DNA of 64,000 bases, taken from positions 1-64,000 of the forward strand of contig JADIYI010000005.1 of the NCBI GenBank assembly GCA_016705365.1, read 5' to 3'. The position numbers and the translations under genes were made by a program. Under the pieces are notes generated by a model. The model had not been told where the DNA came from. It did no database searches and saw only the letters and a program-made list of their open reading frames with translations. Shown here piece after piece: positions 1 through 5,752 of the stretch (positions are counted from its first letter, which is position 1; each line of letters starts with the position of its first letter). The DNA comes from Gammaproteobacteria bacterium. GTDB taxonomy: Bacteria > Pseudomonadota > Gammaproteobacteria > Pseudomonadales > UBA5518.

Positions 1-385
1 CCCTTTATTATTCATTGAATCCCGTCAGGAACTGCTCCAACAGGGATGCCGAGTAGGCAAAAGCGTCCTCTCGATGCCTTACCCCCTTGGACATATCAAC
101 TTTCAACCGATCGATGGTGCCTTTGCGCTGGGTTATTGCGCGGACTTTGCTTCGGAGAAAAGGGGAGAAAAGGGGACACATTTATTTACGTATTTACGGA
201 GAAAACAAACCGGAAAAATAAATCTGTCCCCTTTTATTACGTTTTTGCCAAAGCCAGACGCTAACTCGTTGATTGCAAATGATGTTTATGGGGATACATC
301 AGAGTTCATCCCATTTTTGTTGGCCTCCGGCCAACGGGAAGCTCGAATTTCAATCCGACTGATTTCCAACAATTAGTTGTGAATT
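1..385. other. Gene-poor left edge
   Basis: No convincing gene lies here apart from the repeat at 157-240. The first bases (ccctttattatt) look like the cut end of another copy of the same repeat. Two short overlapping open frames around 46-376 read through the repeat and match no family I recognise, so I left them out. Confidence 0.5.
157..240. repeat. REP-like hairpin, cluster 1
   Basis: A left arm with a partial and a full unit (AGAAAAGGGG twice, then ACACATTTATTT) faces a right arm AAATAAATCTGTCCCCTTTT. The two arms can pair as a hairpin. The left arm carries a variant base (acaca instead of acaga). Confidence 0.85.
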
Positions 386-467
386 TGACCCATATGGGTC
401 ATGACACAAGTCCTGTTGCTGCGTTAGCGTGGCATCAGCGGGTAAACAAGTCGTATCGCTCGCCATG
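386..467 (+). promoter_or_regulatory. Shared 82-bp upstream element with 16-bp palindrome, copy 1
   Basis: The element starts with the perfect palindrome TGACCCATATGGGTCA (386-401) and runs to an ATG at 465. It aligns without gaps to 11193-11274, with about 71 of 82 bases identical. Copy 1 precedes a PEP-CTERM protein gene and copy 2 a PrsT-type gene, so a common regulator of PEP-CTERM genes is the likely reader (inference). No clear sigma-70 or sigma-54 promoter was recognised inside it. Confidence 0.6.
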
Positions 468-482
468 CAAGGGGATATCAAG

Positions 483-1266
483 ATGAACAACCAGTCGGCC
501 GTGCGCGCCCTGGTTCTTGGGTTTGGTATGGCGTTTATGCCGTCGCTGGTGATGGCAGACGTCATTTATACGAGTTTTGGCAGTTTGCCCCAAGGCGTGC
601 CGCCGGCAACGTTTGGCGGATCCGGCAATCCCCGCCGATGCGATTGCGGCGACCAGCGTGATAGTCGACGGTAACAAGACGGTGACGGTTGCGCTGTCCG
701 CCACCCCGCGCTACTCGAATCCGGCGCTGACCAATAACGGAGCCGGAACGTTCTACGCGCAAACCGGCAGCAATACGGGCGGCAACAACGAAAGTGCAAC
801 CACCGGTGCGCTCTGGAACTTCAGTTATTACGTTAACGTGTCTGGTCCCGGCGCCGATCTCGGGGATTATGCGTTCACCCTCTATTACGACTTCAATCCA
901 GCGCCTGCAACGTTGCCTGGCGCCATGGGCAGCATCAACCTGAATGGCGGGATCATGGGTGCGGGCGGCAATCCATCCTCGATGACCAATGTGCAGGGTT
1001 CGGAGAATTTGTTGTTCAGTTATCTTCAAACCAACGTTTCGGGTATCGTCACGCCGCCACCGTCGGGATCTTTCAATCCGCTGGCGAACGGCGAGTACAG
1101 CTTCATTCTGCGTGCGGACAATGCATTCGGTACCTTGGGCAGGGTTGGAATCAACGTCAACGCGGTACCATTGCCCGCAGCCGCTTGGCTGTTCGGCTCC
1201 GCATTGCTTGGCCTCGGCTGGGCAAAGCGATCGCGCCGCCAGCAGCAGGAAGTCCTCTGCGCCTGA
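483..1266 (+). pseudogene. PEP-CTERM sorting-domain protein, frameshifted
   Basis: An exported protein with a C-terminal PEP-CTERM-like anchor, the substrate type of exosortase in exopolysaccharide-producing Gram-negatives. The frame from ATG 483 gives a clear signal peptide of about 25 residues ending VMA. It is preceded by an AAGGGG ribosome site. Near 620-640 the reading moves by one base into a second frame that continues to the stop at 1266. That frame holds a Thr/Asn/Gly-rich body and ends with VPLPAAAWLFGSALLGLGWA followed by a basic tail, which is the sorting motif plus membrane helix. One surplus base around 625-635 would explain the split, so this is either a pseudogene or a sequencing error. 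No exosortase gene is in the window. The upstream element is shared with the PrsT gene at 11.3 kb. Confidence 0.7.
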
Positions 1267-1288
1267 ATCCCCGTCCTGATCCGGCCCC

Positions 1289-1350
1289 TGAAAAGGGGAC
1301 TGAAAAGGGGACAGATTTATTTTCTCCGTAAATAAATCCCCTTTTATTCA
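1289..1350. repeat. REP-like hairpin, cluster 2
   Basis: TGAAAAGGGGAC is duplicated in tandem (1289-1300, 1301-1312) and the second copy continues as AGATTTATTT. The right arm is AAATAAATCCCCTTTT, lacking the TGT of the usual arm. It sits just downstream of the PEP-CTERM gene. Confidence 0.88.
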
Positions 1351-1452
1351 TGAGCGGCAACGTAAGCGGTTCCAGCGGACGGTCCTCGCGCTGCGCGCTC
1401 GGCCCGCCGCTGAACCACGGCGTTCGGCGTCAAAGAACCTGCAGATAGGCCG

Positions 1453-1481
1453 TTGACATGCTGTAGCCACATGACTACAGT
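1453..1481 (+). promoter_or_regulatory. Candidate promoter and operator of the 1.5-kb TA pair
   Basis: TTGACA at 1453-1458 is 17 bases from TACAGT at 1476-1481. An inverted repeat CTGTAG-N8-CTACAG (1461-1480) covers the spacer and overlaps the -10, as expected for an autorepressed TA operon. With this spacing, transcription would start about at the ATG (1487). No ribosome site fits in front of it, so the message may be leaderless. Confidence 0.5.
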
Positions 1482-1486
1482 CCAGT

Positions 1487-1777
1487 ATGGAGATCCGCAA
1501 GACCGATACCTTTGTCACCTGGCTCGATAGTCTTCGCGACTTGCGTGCTCGAGCAAGAGTTCAGGCGCGGATTGAGAGACTGGCAGGTGGTAACCCGGGT
1601 GATATGAAGCCCGTCGGCGAGGGCGTGTCTGAATTGCGGATCGACTATGGGCCGGGATACCGGGTGTATTTCCTGCGCCAACGGCGCGAACTGGTGATAC
1701 TGCTGGCGGGCGGTGATAAATCTACGCAGGCTGCAGATATTCGGACCGCGATACGTTTGGCCCGTGAACTGTTGTAG
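1487..1777 (+). CDS. RelE/ParE-superfamily toxin (HigB-like, Gp49 type)
   Basis: A 96-residue toxin of the 'addiction module killer protein' branch of the RelE/ParE fold; relatives cleave mRNA on ribosomes. Visible family marks are the N-terminal 'TDTFVTWLDSLRD' helix, the core strand 'GYRVYFLRQ' (about residues 58-66), and the C-terminal 'LLAGGDKSTQ' followed by a basic helix. Length is normal for the family and the frame is intact. The partner antitoxin starts 12 bases downstream, so the two form one operon. The ATG at 1487 lies directly against the likely promoter and operator. The specific mRNA-cleaving activity is inferred from the family. Confidence 0.85.
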   Translation: MEIRKTDTFVTWLDSLRDLRARARVQARIERLAGGNPGDMKPVGEGVSELRIDYGPGYRVYFLRQRRELVILLAGGDKSTQAADIRTAIRLARELL

Positions 1778-1789
1778 TGAGGGCAACTT

Positions 1790-2089
1790 ATGGGTAAGAG
1801 CAAGACTTCCAAGTACGACGTCGCCGAGCATCTTCGGACCCCCGAGGAAATGGCTGCATACCTCGAAGCCTGCATGGAGGAAGCGGACGGGGATGCAACA
1901 TTTATCGCAAAAGCGCTTGGAGACATCGCCCGTGCCAGGGGTATGTCGCAAGTTGCTCGGGATGCCGGACTTTCTCGTGAAAGTCTGTACAAGGCTTTGT
2001 CTGGGGACCGTGCTCCAACCTTCGACACAATTCTGAAGGTCGTCAACGCGCTTGGTCTAAAACTGCATGCCGAGGCGGTGGAGCATTGA
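1790..2089 (+). CDS. HigA-like HTH antitoxin
   Basis: A 99-residue antitoxin of the family always paired with the preceding toxin type (COG3636-like). The C-terminal half contains a Cro/C1-type helix-turn-helix (about residues 52-95, 'MSQVARDAGLSRESLYKALS' then 'PTFDTILKVVNALGL'). It should bind both the toxin and its own operator; the inverted repeat at 1461-1480 is a candidate site. It is intact and follows the toxin by 12 bases. A repeat cluster starts 58 bases after its stop, which closes the module. Confidence 0.85.
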   Translation: MGKSKTSKYDVAEHLRTPEEMAAYLEACMEEADGDATFIAKALGDIARARGMSQVARDAGLSRESLYKALSGDRAPTFDTILKVVNALGLKLHAEAVEH

Positions 2090-2146
2090 CACCGAACCAA
2101 TCGCGGCAGCAGACGTCAGTCTCGTCGCTTCGCTCCTCGGCCGCCG

Positions 2147-2219
2147 CGGTTTGAAAAGGGGACAGATTTATTTACGAAAAAAATAAATCCGGGAAAAATA
2201 AATCCGTCCCCTTTTATTC
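2147..2219. repeat. REP-like composite, cluster 3 (73 bp, identical to 3407-3479)
   Basis: One left arm AAAAGGGGACAGATTTATTT is followed by two right-arm pieces: AAATAAATCC, then a full AAATAAATCCGTCCCCTTTT. All 73 bases recur unchanged at 3407-3479, so one of the two is a recent copy. Confidence 0.9.
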
Positions 2220-2267
2220 GAAGCACTGGAAAACTATGCCCGTTTCGGGTATGGTTTGGAGGTCAAG

Positions 2268-2651
2268 ATGACACGCATCCTCAAGCGGAAGGACTTTGCA
2301 CGGTGGCAGGTGAGTGAGAGCTTGCCTGATGCCGCCTTGTGCAAAGCGGTTCAGGAAATGGAAAGCGGTCTGATTGACGCGGACTTGGGTGGCTTCCTCT
2401 ACAAGAAGCGGGTTGCCCGCTCCGGCGGCGGCAAGAGCGGCGGCTATCGCACGCTGCTGTCGGCCCGGATCGGTGGCCGCTACGTGTTCCTGCATGGGTT
2501 CCCCAAGAGCGACAAGTCGAACATCACGCAGGACGAGAAGAAGGCGCTGCAATTCGCCGGCAAGGTGTTCCTGGAACTGTCCACCGAGGCTTTGTCGAAG
2601 GCGCTGCAGTCGGGCGTGTTATTGGAGGTGCATTGTGAGCAAAATCATTGA
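2268..2651 (+). CDS. RelE/HigB-2-like toxin (COG4737 type)
   Basis: A 127-residue toxin related to the RelE/HigB group often labelled COG4737. The core 'KKRVARSGGGKSGGYRTLLS' (about residues 46-65), the following strand 'RYVFLHGFPKSDKSNI' and the helix 'DEKKALQFAGKVFL' are typical. I chose ATG 2268 because GGAGG lies 5 bases upstream at 2258-2262; a TTG four codons earlier has no such site. Its end overlaps the antitoxin start by 17 bases, so the two are translationally coupled. The mRNA-interferase role is inferred from the family. Confidence 0.82.
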   Translation: MTRILKRKDFARWQVSESLPDAALCKAVQEMESGLIDADLGGFLYKKRVARSGGGKSGGYRTLLSARIGGRYVFLHGFPKSDKSNITQDEKKALQFAGKVFLELSTEALSKALQSGVLLEVHCEQNH

Positions 2652-2937
2652 ATCCCTGCGTGGCGACCTGGCTGCGCTCCGCGAAGCAGGAGCGATCAGC
2701 AAGGTGACGATGCGCGAGTTCGACGCGATCTGTCCGCCGCCGGTGCGGGAGTTCAGCGCTACCGACATCAAACGTCTACGCGAAACCTTGAAGTTCAGCC
2801 AGCCGGTGTTCGCTCTTCATTTACACACGTCGGCCTCGACCGTGCGCAAGTGGGAGCAAGGCGAAACCCATCCCACCGGGCCGGCGCTCAAGCTGCTCAA
2901 CGTCATCGCCGACAAGGGCCTGCAGGCCATCATCTGA
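2635..2937 (+). CDS. HTH antitoxin (HigA/NadS-like)
   Basis: A 100-residue antitoxin starting at GTG 2635, inside the end of the toxin gene and behind TTGGAGG. Residues about 50-95 form a Cro/C1 helix-turn-helix ('IKRLRETLKFSQPVFALHL', 'STVRKWEQGETHPTGPALKL'), as in transcriptional regulators paired with COG4737 toxins. It is the expected neutralising and autorepressing partner. The longer same-frame extension upstream is excluded because it lies inside the toxin gene. Confidence 0.82.
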   Translation: MSKIIESLRGDLAALREAGAISKVTMREFDAICPPPVREFSATDIKRLRETLKFSQPVFALHLHTSASTVRKWEQGETHPTGPALKLLNVIADKGLQAII

Positions 2938-3029
2938 CGCTTGGTGAGCGAGACTGGCATTGGCGACGCGAATCGACCCTTTCAGCTCACAGCATCTTGA
3001 AGCTGCGTGCCGCGTGCTCGCCGATACCG

Positions 3030-3193
3030 TAAAAGGGGACGGATTTATTATGCGTAAAAGGGGACGGATTTATTTATGGAGAACGTGAAAAGGGGACGTG
3101 AAAAGGGGACGGATTTATTTATGGAGAAGGAGACAATAAATCCGTCCCCTTTTATGCCTTTTATGCCTTTTATGCCTTTTATGCCTTTTATGG
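3030..3193. repeat. REP-like array, cluster 4, with tandem CCTTTTATG units
   Basis: Two isolated left arms (AAAAGGGGACGGATTTATT) are followed by GTGAAAAGGGGAC in tandem and a hairpin closing with AATAAATCCGTCCCCTTTT. The right edge then repeats CCTTTTATG in tandem, about five copies. The equivalent edge at 4554-4563 has only one. This stretch uses the ACGG variant of the core. Confidence 0.88.
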
Positions 3194-3196
3194 TCC

Positions 3197-3367
3197 TTAC
3201 GCCGCCAGTTCAACCCGCACGGTACGGCCAAGACGGGCCTCAAGAGTAATGAGCATCTCAAGGCTGAATTTCTCCCACTTGCCGCGCACAAGATCCGACA
3301 CCCGCGACTGGCATGCCAAGACGCTTCGCTGCTTCGGCCTGGGTCAGCTTCTCTTTCTCGATGTACG
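3197..3367 (-). pseudogene. Fragment of HTH antitoxin (copy of the gene at 4569-4853)
   Basis: This is nearly identical to the 3' part of the antitoxin gene at 4569-4853 on the same strand. A small deletion (gactggcatgcc against gactgcgcaatgcc, at about 3309) breaks the frame. The 5' part of the gene is missing and a repeat array starts where the similarity ends (about 3367). The adjoining repeat hairpin is duplicated with it. No function is expected. Confidence 0.8.
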
Positions 3368-3502
3368 TGTGAAAAGGGGACTGTGAAAAGGGGACAGATT
3401 TATTTTCGGTTTGAAAAGGGGACAGATTTATTTACGAAAAAAATAAATCCGGGAAAAATAAATCCGTCCCCTTTTATTCCTTTTATTCGTCCCCTTTTAT
3501 TC
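3368..3502. repeat. REP-like array, cluster 5
   Basis: TGTGAAAAGGGGAC is followed by TGTGAAAAGGGGACAGATTTATTTT. Next comes the 73-bp composite identical to 2147-2219 (here 3407-3479), and then two extra CCCCTTTTATTC-type ends. Confidence 0.88.
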
Positions 3503-3524
3503 GCTAGTGAGTCCGAATGATTGG

Positions 3525-3827
3525 TTAGGGCGCCTGCGGATCTTGCAGGCGCGATAGGGCAACATCGTAAACTTCGTTGCGATCACGCTTGCCTACAGCG
3601 ATTACTATCACGGTTATGGTTTTGTCTTCAACCGAATAGACCAGGCGGTAACCGGCTTGGCGCAACTTGATCTTGTAGATATTTGTGGCACCGGAAAGGG
3701 CGGCGCTGGGTACGTGCGGGTTCTTGAGGCGTTCGGCGAGTTTCTTCTTGAACTGTTCTTGAACGGTGTGCCCGAGTTTCTTCCATTCCTTCAGTGCGGA
3801 GGTTTTGAAGGCGAGCTCATAGGTCAT
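3525..3827 (-). CDS. RelE-family mRNA interferase toxin
   Basis: A 100-residue RelE-type toxin, intact. Family marks are 'YELAFKTSALKEWKKLG' at the N-terminus, 'IYKIKLRQAGYRLVYSVED' in the middle with the basic strand residues used for ribosome-dependent mRNA cleavage, and 'VIAVGKRDRNEVYDVALSRL' at the C-terminus. The start overlaps the end of the upstream antitoxin by 11 bases, the usual relBE arrangement. The catalytic role is inferred from the family. Confidence 0.9.
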   Translation of the reverse strand: MTYELAFKTSALKEWKKLGHTVQEQFKKKLAERLKNPHVPSAALSGATNIYKIKLRQAGYRLVYSVEDKTITVIVIAVGKRDRNEVYDVALSRLQDPQAP

Positions 3828-4065
3828 CGATCGACACCCTGACAGACTTCTCTTGTTGGCGCTTCTTCACCAGCTTGAGCAGTTCCAGGTCGTCAACCAT
3901 TTCCATCATGGCTTCGTAGGCGTTAGCCGGTACGCAGTAGAAGGCTGGCTCATTGCGGTTAAGCACCACGACAGGCATACCATTGCCGCTGGCCACGACC
4001 TTCATGGGGTTGGCCTTGAGTTCCGAGATACTGGCGGCGGTCTCGGCAAGTAGTTGATGTGTCAT
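3817..4065 (-). CDS. Phd/YefM-family antitoxin (RelB-like)
   Basis: An 82-residue antitoxin. The N-terminal 'AETAASISELKANPMKVVAS' and 'GMPVVVLNRNEPAFYCVPANAYEAM' are the standard Phd/YefM fold that binds operator DNA. The acidic and basic C-terminal tail (about residues 55-82) would wrap the toxin. It is first in a two-gene operon with the RelE toxin and overlaps it by 11 bases. Both genes are intact, which makes this one of the few apparently complete modules in the island. Confidence 0.9.
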   Translation of the reverse strand: MTHQLLAETAASISELKANPMKVVASGNGMPVVVLNRNEPAFYCVPANAYEAMMEMVDDLELLKLVKKRQQEKSVRVSIDDL

Positions 4066-4128
4066 GGGGTCGGCCTATGGCGGGACTCTGAAGACCAGAT
4101 AATAGGTCTCTTAAGTAGTCTCATGCAA

Positions 4129-4172
4129 TGCCTGAAAAGGGGACTGCCTGAAAAGGGGACAGATTTATTTTC
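4129..4172. repeat. REP-like unit with perfect 16-bp edge duplication, cluster 6
   Basis: TGCCTGAAAAGGGGAC occurs twice in direct tandem (4129-4144, 4145-4160). The second copy continues as AGATTTATTT. Only left-arm orientation is present; the unit forms the upstream boundary of the decayed RAYT gene. Confidence 0.88.
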
Positions 4173-4238
4173 TCTCGGTGGGGTATATGCTTGGATCGGC
4201 TGGCTGGAATTATTGATGTTCACAGGGAGGGCCGAGCG

Positions 4239-4507
4239 ATGCCAAGGATGGCGCGAGTCGTGTTACCCAATGGTCCGCACCATGTGGTACAGCGTGGTCA
4301 CAATCGGCAGGTGGTATTTGCCGCCGAGGAGGACTATCAGCGGTACCTGGAGGATCTGCGCGAGTTGAAGGAACGGTTTGGTGTTCGGGTTTATGCGTAC
4401 TGCCTGATGACCAATCACGTGCATCTGTTGCTCGCGCCGGGAGAGTGCACCGCCGGGCTGTCGCAGCTCATGAAAGCTCTGGCTGCACGCGCTACCCGGT
4501 ATCGGGT
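4239..4507 (+). pseudogene. REP-associated tyrosine transposase, 3'-truncated
   Basis: The first 89 residues match the intact RAYT at 13834-14550 almost residue for residue (differences at about 3 sites), and the upstream leader (gttcacagggaggg and the tatatgct stretch) also matches. The HUH metal motif (HVH in 'TNHVHLLL') is present. Directly after codon 89 the sequence turns into a repeat hairpin and the frame ends 14 codons later. The part with the catalytic tyrosine (Tyr121 in the intact copy) is gone, so the product cannot be active. The break coincides exactly with the repeat edge. Confidence 0.88.
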
Positions 4508-4563
4508 GAAAAGGGGACGGATTTATTTATGGAGAAGGAGAAAATAAATCTGTCCCCTTTTAT
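4504..4563. repeat. REP-like hairpin, cluster 7, interrupting the RAYT copy
   Basis: GTGAAAAGGGGACGGATTTATTT with a GGAGAAGGAG loop and AAATAAATCTGTCCCCTTTT. Left-arm ACGG against right-arm CTGT gives a G-T mismatch in the stem. The right edge adjoins the antitoxin stop codon. Confidence 0.9.
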
Positions 4564-4568
4564 GGTCC

Positions 4569-4853
4569 TTACGCCGCCAGTTCAACCCGCACGGTACGGC
4601 CAAGACGGGCCTCAAGAGTAATGAGCATCTCAAGGCTGAATTTCTCCCACTTGCCGCGCACAAGATCCGACACCCGCGACTGCGCAATGCCAAGACGCTT
4701 CGCTGCTTCGGCCTGGGTCAGCTTCTCTTTCTCGATGTACGCGCGCAGATCACCCATGAGTTTGGCGCGCATTTCCAGAATTGCGGCCTCGGCCGGTTCA
4801 AAGCCGAGATCCAGGAAGACGTTACCGCTTCCCTTTTTGCTTTGCTTTTTCAT
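4569..4853 (-). CDS. XRE-type HTH antitoxin (HigA-like)
   Basis: A 94-residue antitoxin of the HTH group paired with Gp49/DUF891-type HigB toxins (COG5606-like). The N-terminal half is 'NVFLDLGFEPAEAAILEMRAK' and the HTH covers about residues 45-80 ('KLTQAEAAKRLGIAQSRVSDL'). I chose ATG 4853 because it overlaps the end of the toxin reading frame, as is normal for higBA. The toxin upstream is only a C-terminal remnant, so this antitoxin is now solitary. A frameshifted fragment of the same gene lies at 3197-3367. Confidence 0.85.
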   Translation of the reverse strand: MKKQSKKGSGNVFLDLGFEPAEAAILEMRAKLMGDLRAYIEKEKLTQAEAAKRLGIAQSRVSDLVRGKWEKFSLEMLITLEARLGRTVRVELAA

Positions 4854-4950
4854 ATACCTCGACCTCTTTGTAGCGTGCTTGGGCAAGCTCAATGTCAGCC
4901 TGCCGGGTTTTCTGCGCCTTCTTTTCGAAGGCATGCAGAGAATATCCGGA
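4822..4950 (-). pseudogene. HigB-type toxin, C-terminal remnant cut by a repeat
   Basis: About 40 residues remain ('YSLHAFEKKAQKTRQADIEL' followed by 'AQARYKEV' and a Lys-rich tail). This is the characteristic C-terminus of Gp49/DUF891 HigB toxins. Upstream of them the frame runs into the repeat hairpin at 4948-5000, and beyond the repeat I see no matching N-terminus. The remnant overlaps the antitoxin start by 32 bases. The toxin is therefore inactivated by loss or replacement of its N-terminal half at a repeat boundary. Confidence 0.75.
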
Positions 4951-5000
4951 AAAGGGGACGGATTTATTTTCTCCGTAAATAAATCCGTCCCCTTTTATTC
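4948..5000. repeat. REP-like hairpin, cluster 8
   Basis: GGAAAAGGGGACGGATTTATTT, loop TCTCCGT, then AAATAAATCCGTCCCCTTTT. Both arms carry the ACGG/CCGT variant, so the stem pairs perfectly. It cuts the HigB remnant. Confidence 0.9.
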
Positions 5001-5237
5001 CTTCATGTGGATGAGCCAGAACCTGACCAATTCTGACGGCGCTTGGTCGCATCCCGAAACCCTCAATTTGCCAACGACAAATGCCGTCCTCGCGACAGAT
5101 CAATAGCTTGGGACGGCGCACCGAATGACTCGCGTTGCATCCCTGTATACTCGGGGGTATCGTGCCAATGCGATCAGGACGCGAACATCGTTAGAGTACG
5201 GACTCACTGGAAAGAGCGGGGATCGGGAGATGATGAA

Positions 5238-5447
5238 ATGCTACAGACCATAGAGGTCGAGATCGACAAGGATGGACATATCCTGCCCTTGGCTCCCGTT
5301 GGCCGGCTTCCTGCTGGCCGCGGGTTGTTGACGTTGTTGACCCCACCTGCGGACGAAACCGCTTTGCTTGCCGAAGCGTCTTTGGCCGAGGATTGGCTCA
5401 GACCGGAGGAGGACGAGGCATGGGAGCATTTGCAGCCGGGCAGGTAG
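5238..5447 (+). CDS. Small antitoxin partner of a PemK/MazF-like toxin
   Basis: 69 residues. The sequence ('MLQTIEVEIDKDGHILPL', 'LPAGRGLLTLLTPPADETAL', 'LAEDWLRPEEDEAWEHLQPG') is of the short acidic type found immediately upstream of PemK/MazF toxins; the last part, rich in Glu, Asp and Trp, would bind the toxin. ATG 5238 has GGGAGA 7 bases upstream. The toxin starts inside its 3' end, an overlap of 28 bases. The pair is recognised mainly from context, because this antitoxin family is weakly conserved. Confidence 0.7.
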   Translation: MLQTIEVEIDKDGHILPLAPVGRLPAGRGLLTLLTPPADETALLAEASLAEDWLRPEEDEAWEHLQPGR

Positions 5448-5716
5448 TCGTTCTTCCGTTTCCGTTCTCTGATCTTTCGCGCAACAAGTTTCGTCCTGCA
5501 CTTTTGCTCGGGCACTCGGGCAAGGGCGATTGGATCGCCTGCCAGATAACCAGCAATCCCTACGCAGACAGATTTGCAGTGACTATCGAGGAGGCGGATT
5601 TTCTTGACGGAAATCTTGCGCGCATCAGTTTTGCCCGCCCGGGCAAGTTGTTTACGGAAAAGGGGACCGGAAAAGGGGACAGATTTATTTACAAGGTAGA
5701 GGGGACGAGAAAATAA
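5420..5716 (+). pseudogene. PemK/MazF-family toxin, 3' end replaced by a repeat
   Basis: The first 78 residues are typical PemK/MazF: 'AGQVVVLPFPFSDLSRNKFR' then 'PALLLGHSGKGDWIACQITS' and 'EEADFLDGNLARISFARPGK'. After 'KLFT' (about 5655) the frame enters the repeat cluster and ends with an artificial tail that is just translated repeat. The normal last 30 or so residues, which complete the fold, are absent. The toxin is probably inactive while its antitoxin is intact. The joint is exactly at the repeat's GGAAAAGGGGAC edge. Confidence 0.8.
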
Positions 5717-5748
5717 ATCTGTCCCCTTTTATTAGTCCCCTTTTATTA
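5653..5748. repeat. REP-like hairpin with doubled edges, cluster 9
   Basis: CGGAAAAGGGGAC is doubled on the left. The loop ACAAGGTAGAGGGGACGAG is shared in outline with cluster 10. On the right, GTCCCCTTTTATTA occurs twice in tandem. Both edges therefore show flank-plus-core duplication. Confidence 0.9.
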
Positions 5749-5752
5749 CGCG

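Noticed and set aside
386..467. Sigma-54 promoter in the shared element
   Set aside because: TGGCATCAGCGGGTA lacks the GC at the -12 position, and other near matches have wrong spacing.
429..482. Coding start at GTG 429 (and TTG 11236) giving a shared 'ASAxKQVxSLAM' leader peptide
   Set aside because: No ribosome site precedes it. The ATG at 483 has a good one, and the similarity is better explained by the conserved DNA element. I kept the possibility only as a remark.
5001..5237. N-terminal part of the cut HigB beyond the repeat
   Set aside because: The minus-strand frame there ('RPKLLICREDGICRWQIEGF') does not resemble the N-terminus of Gp49-type HigB toxins.
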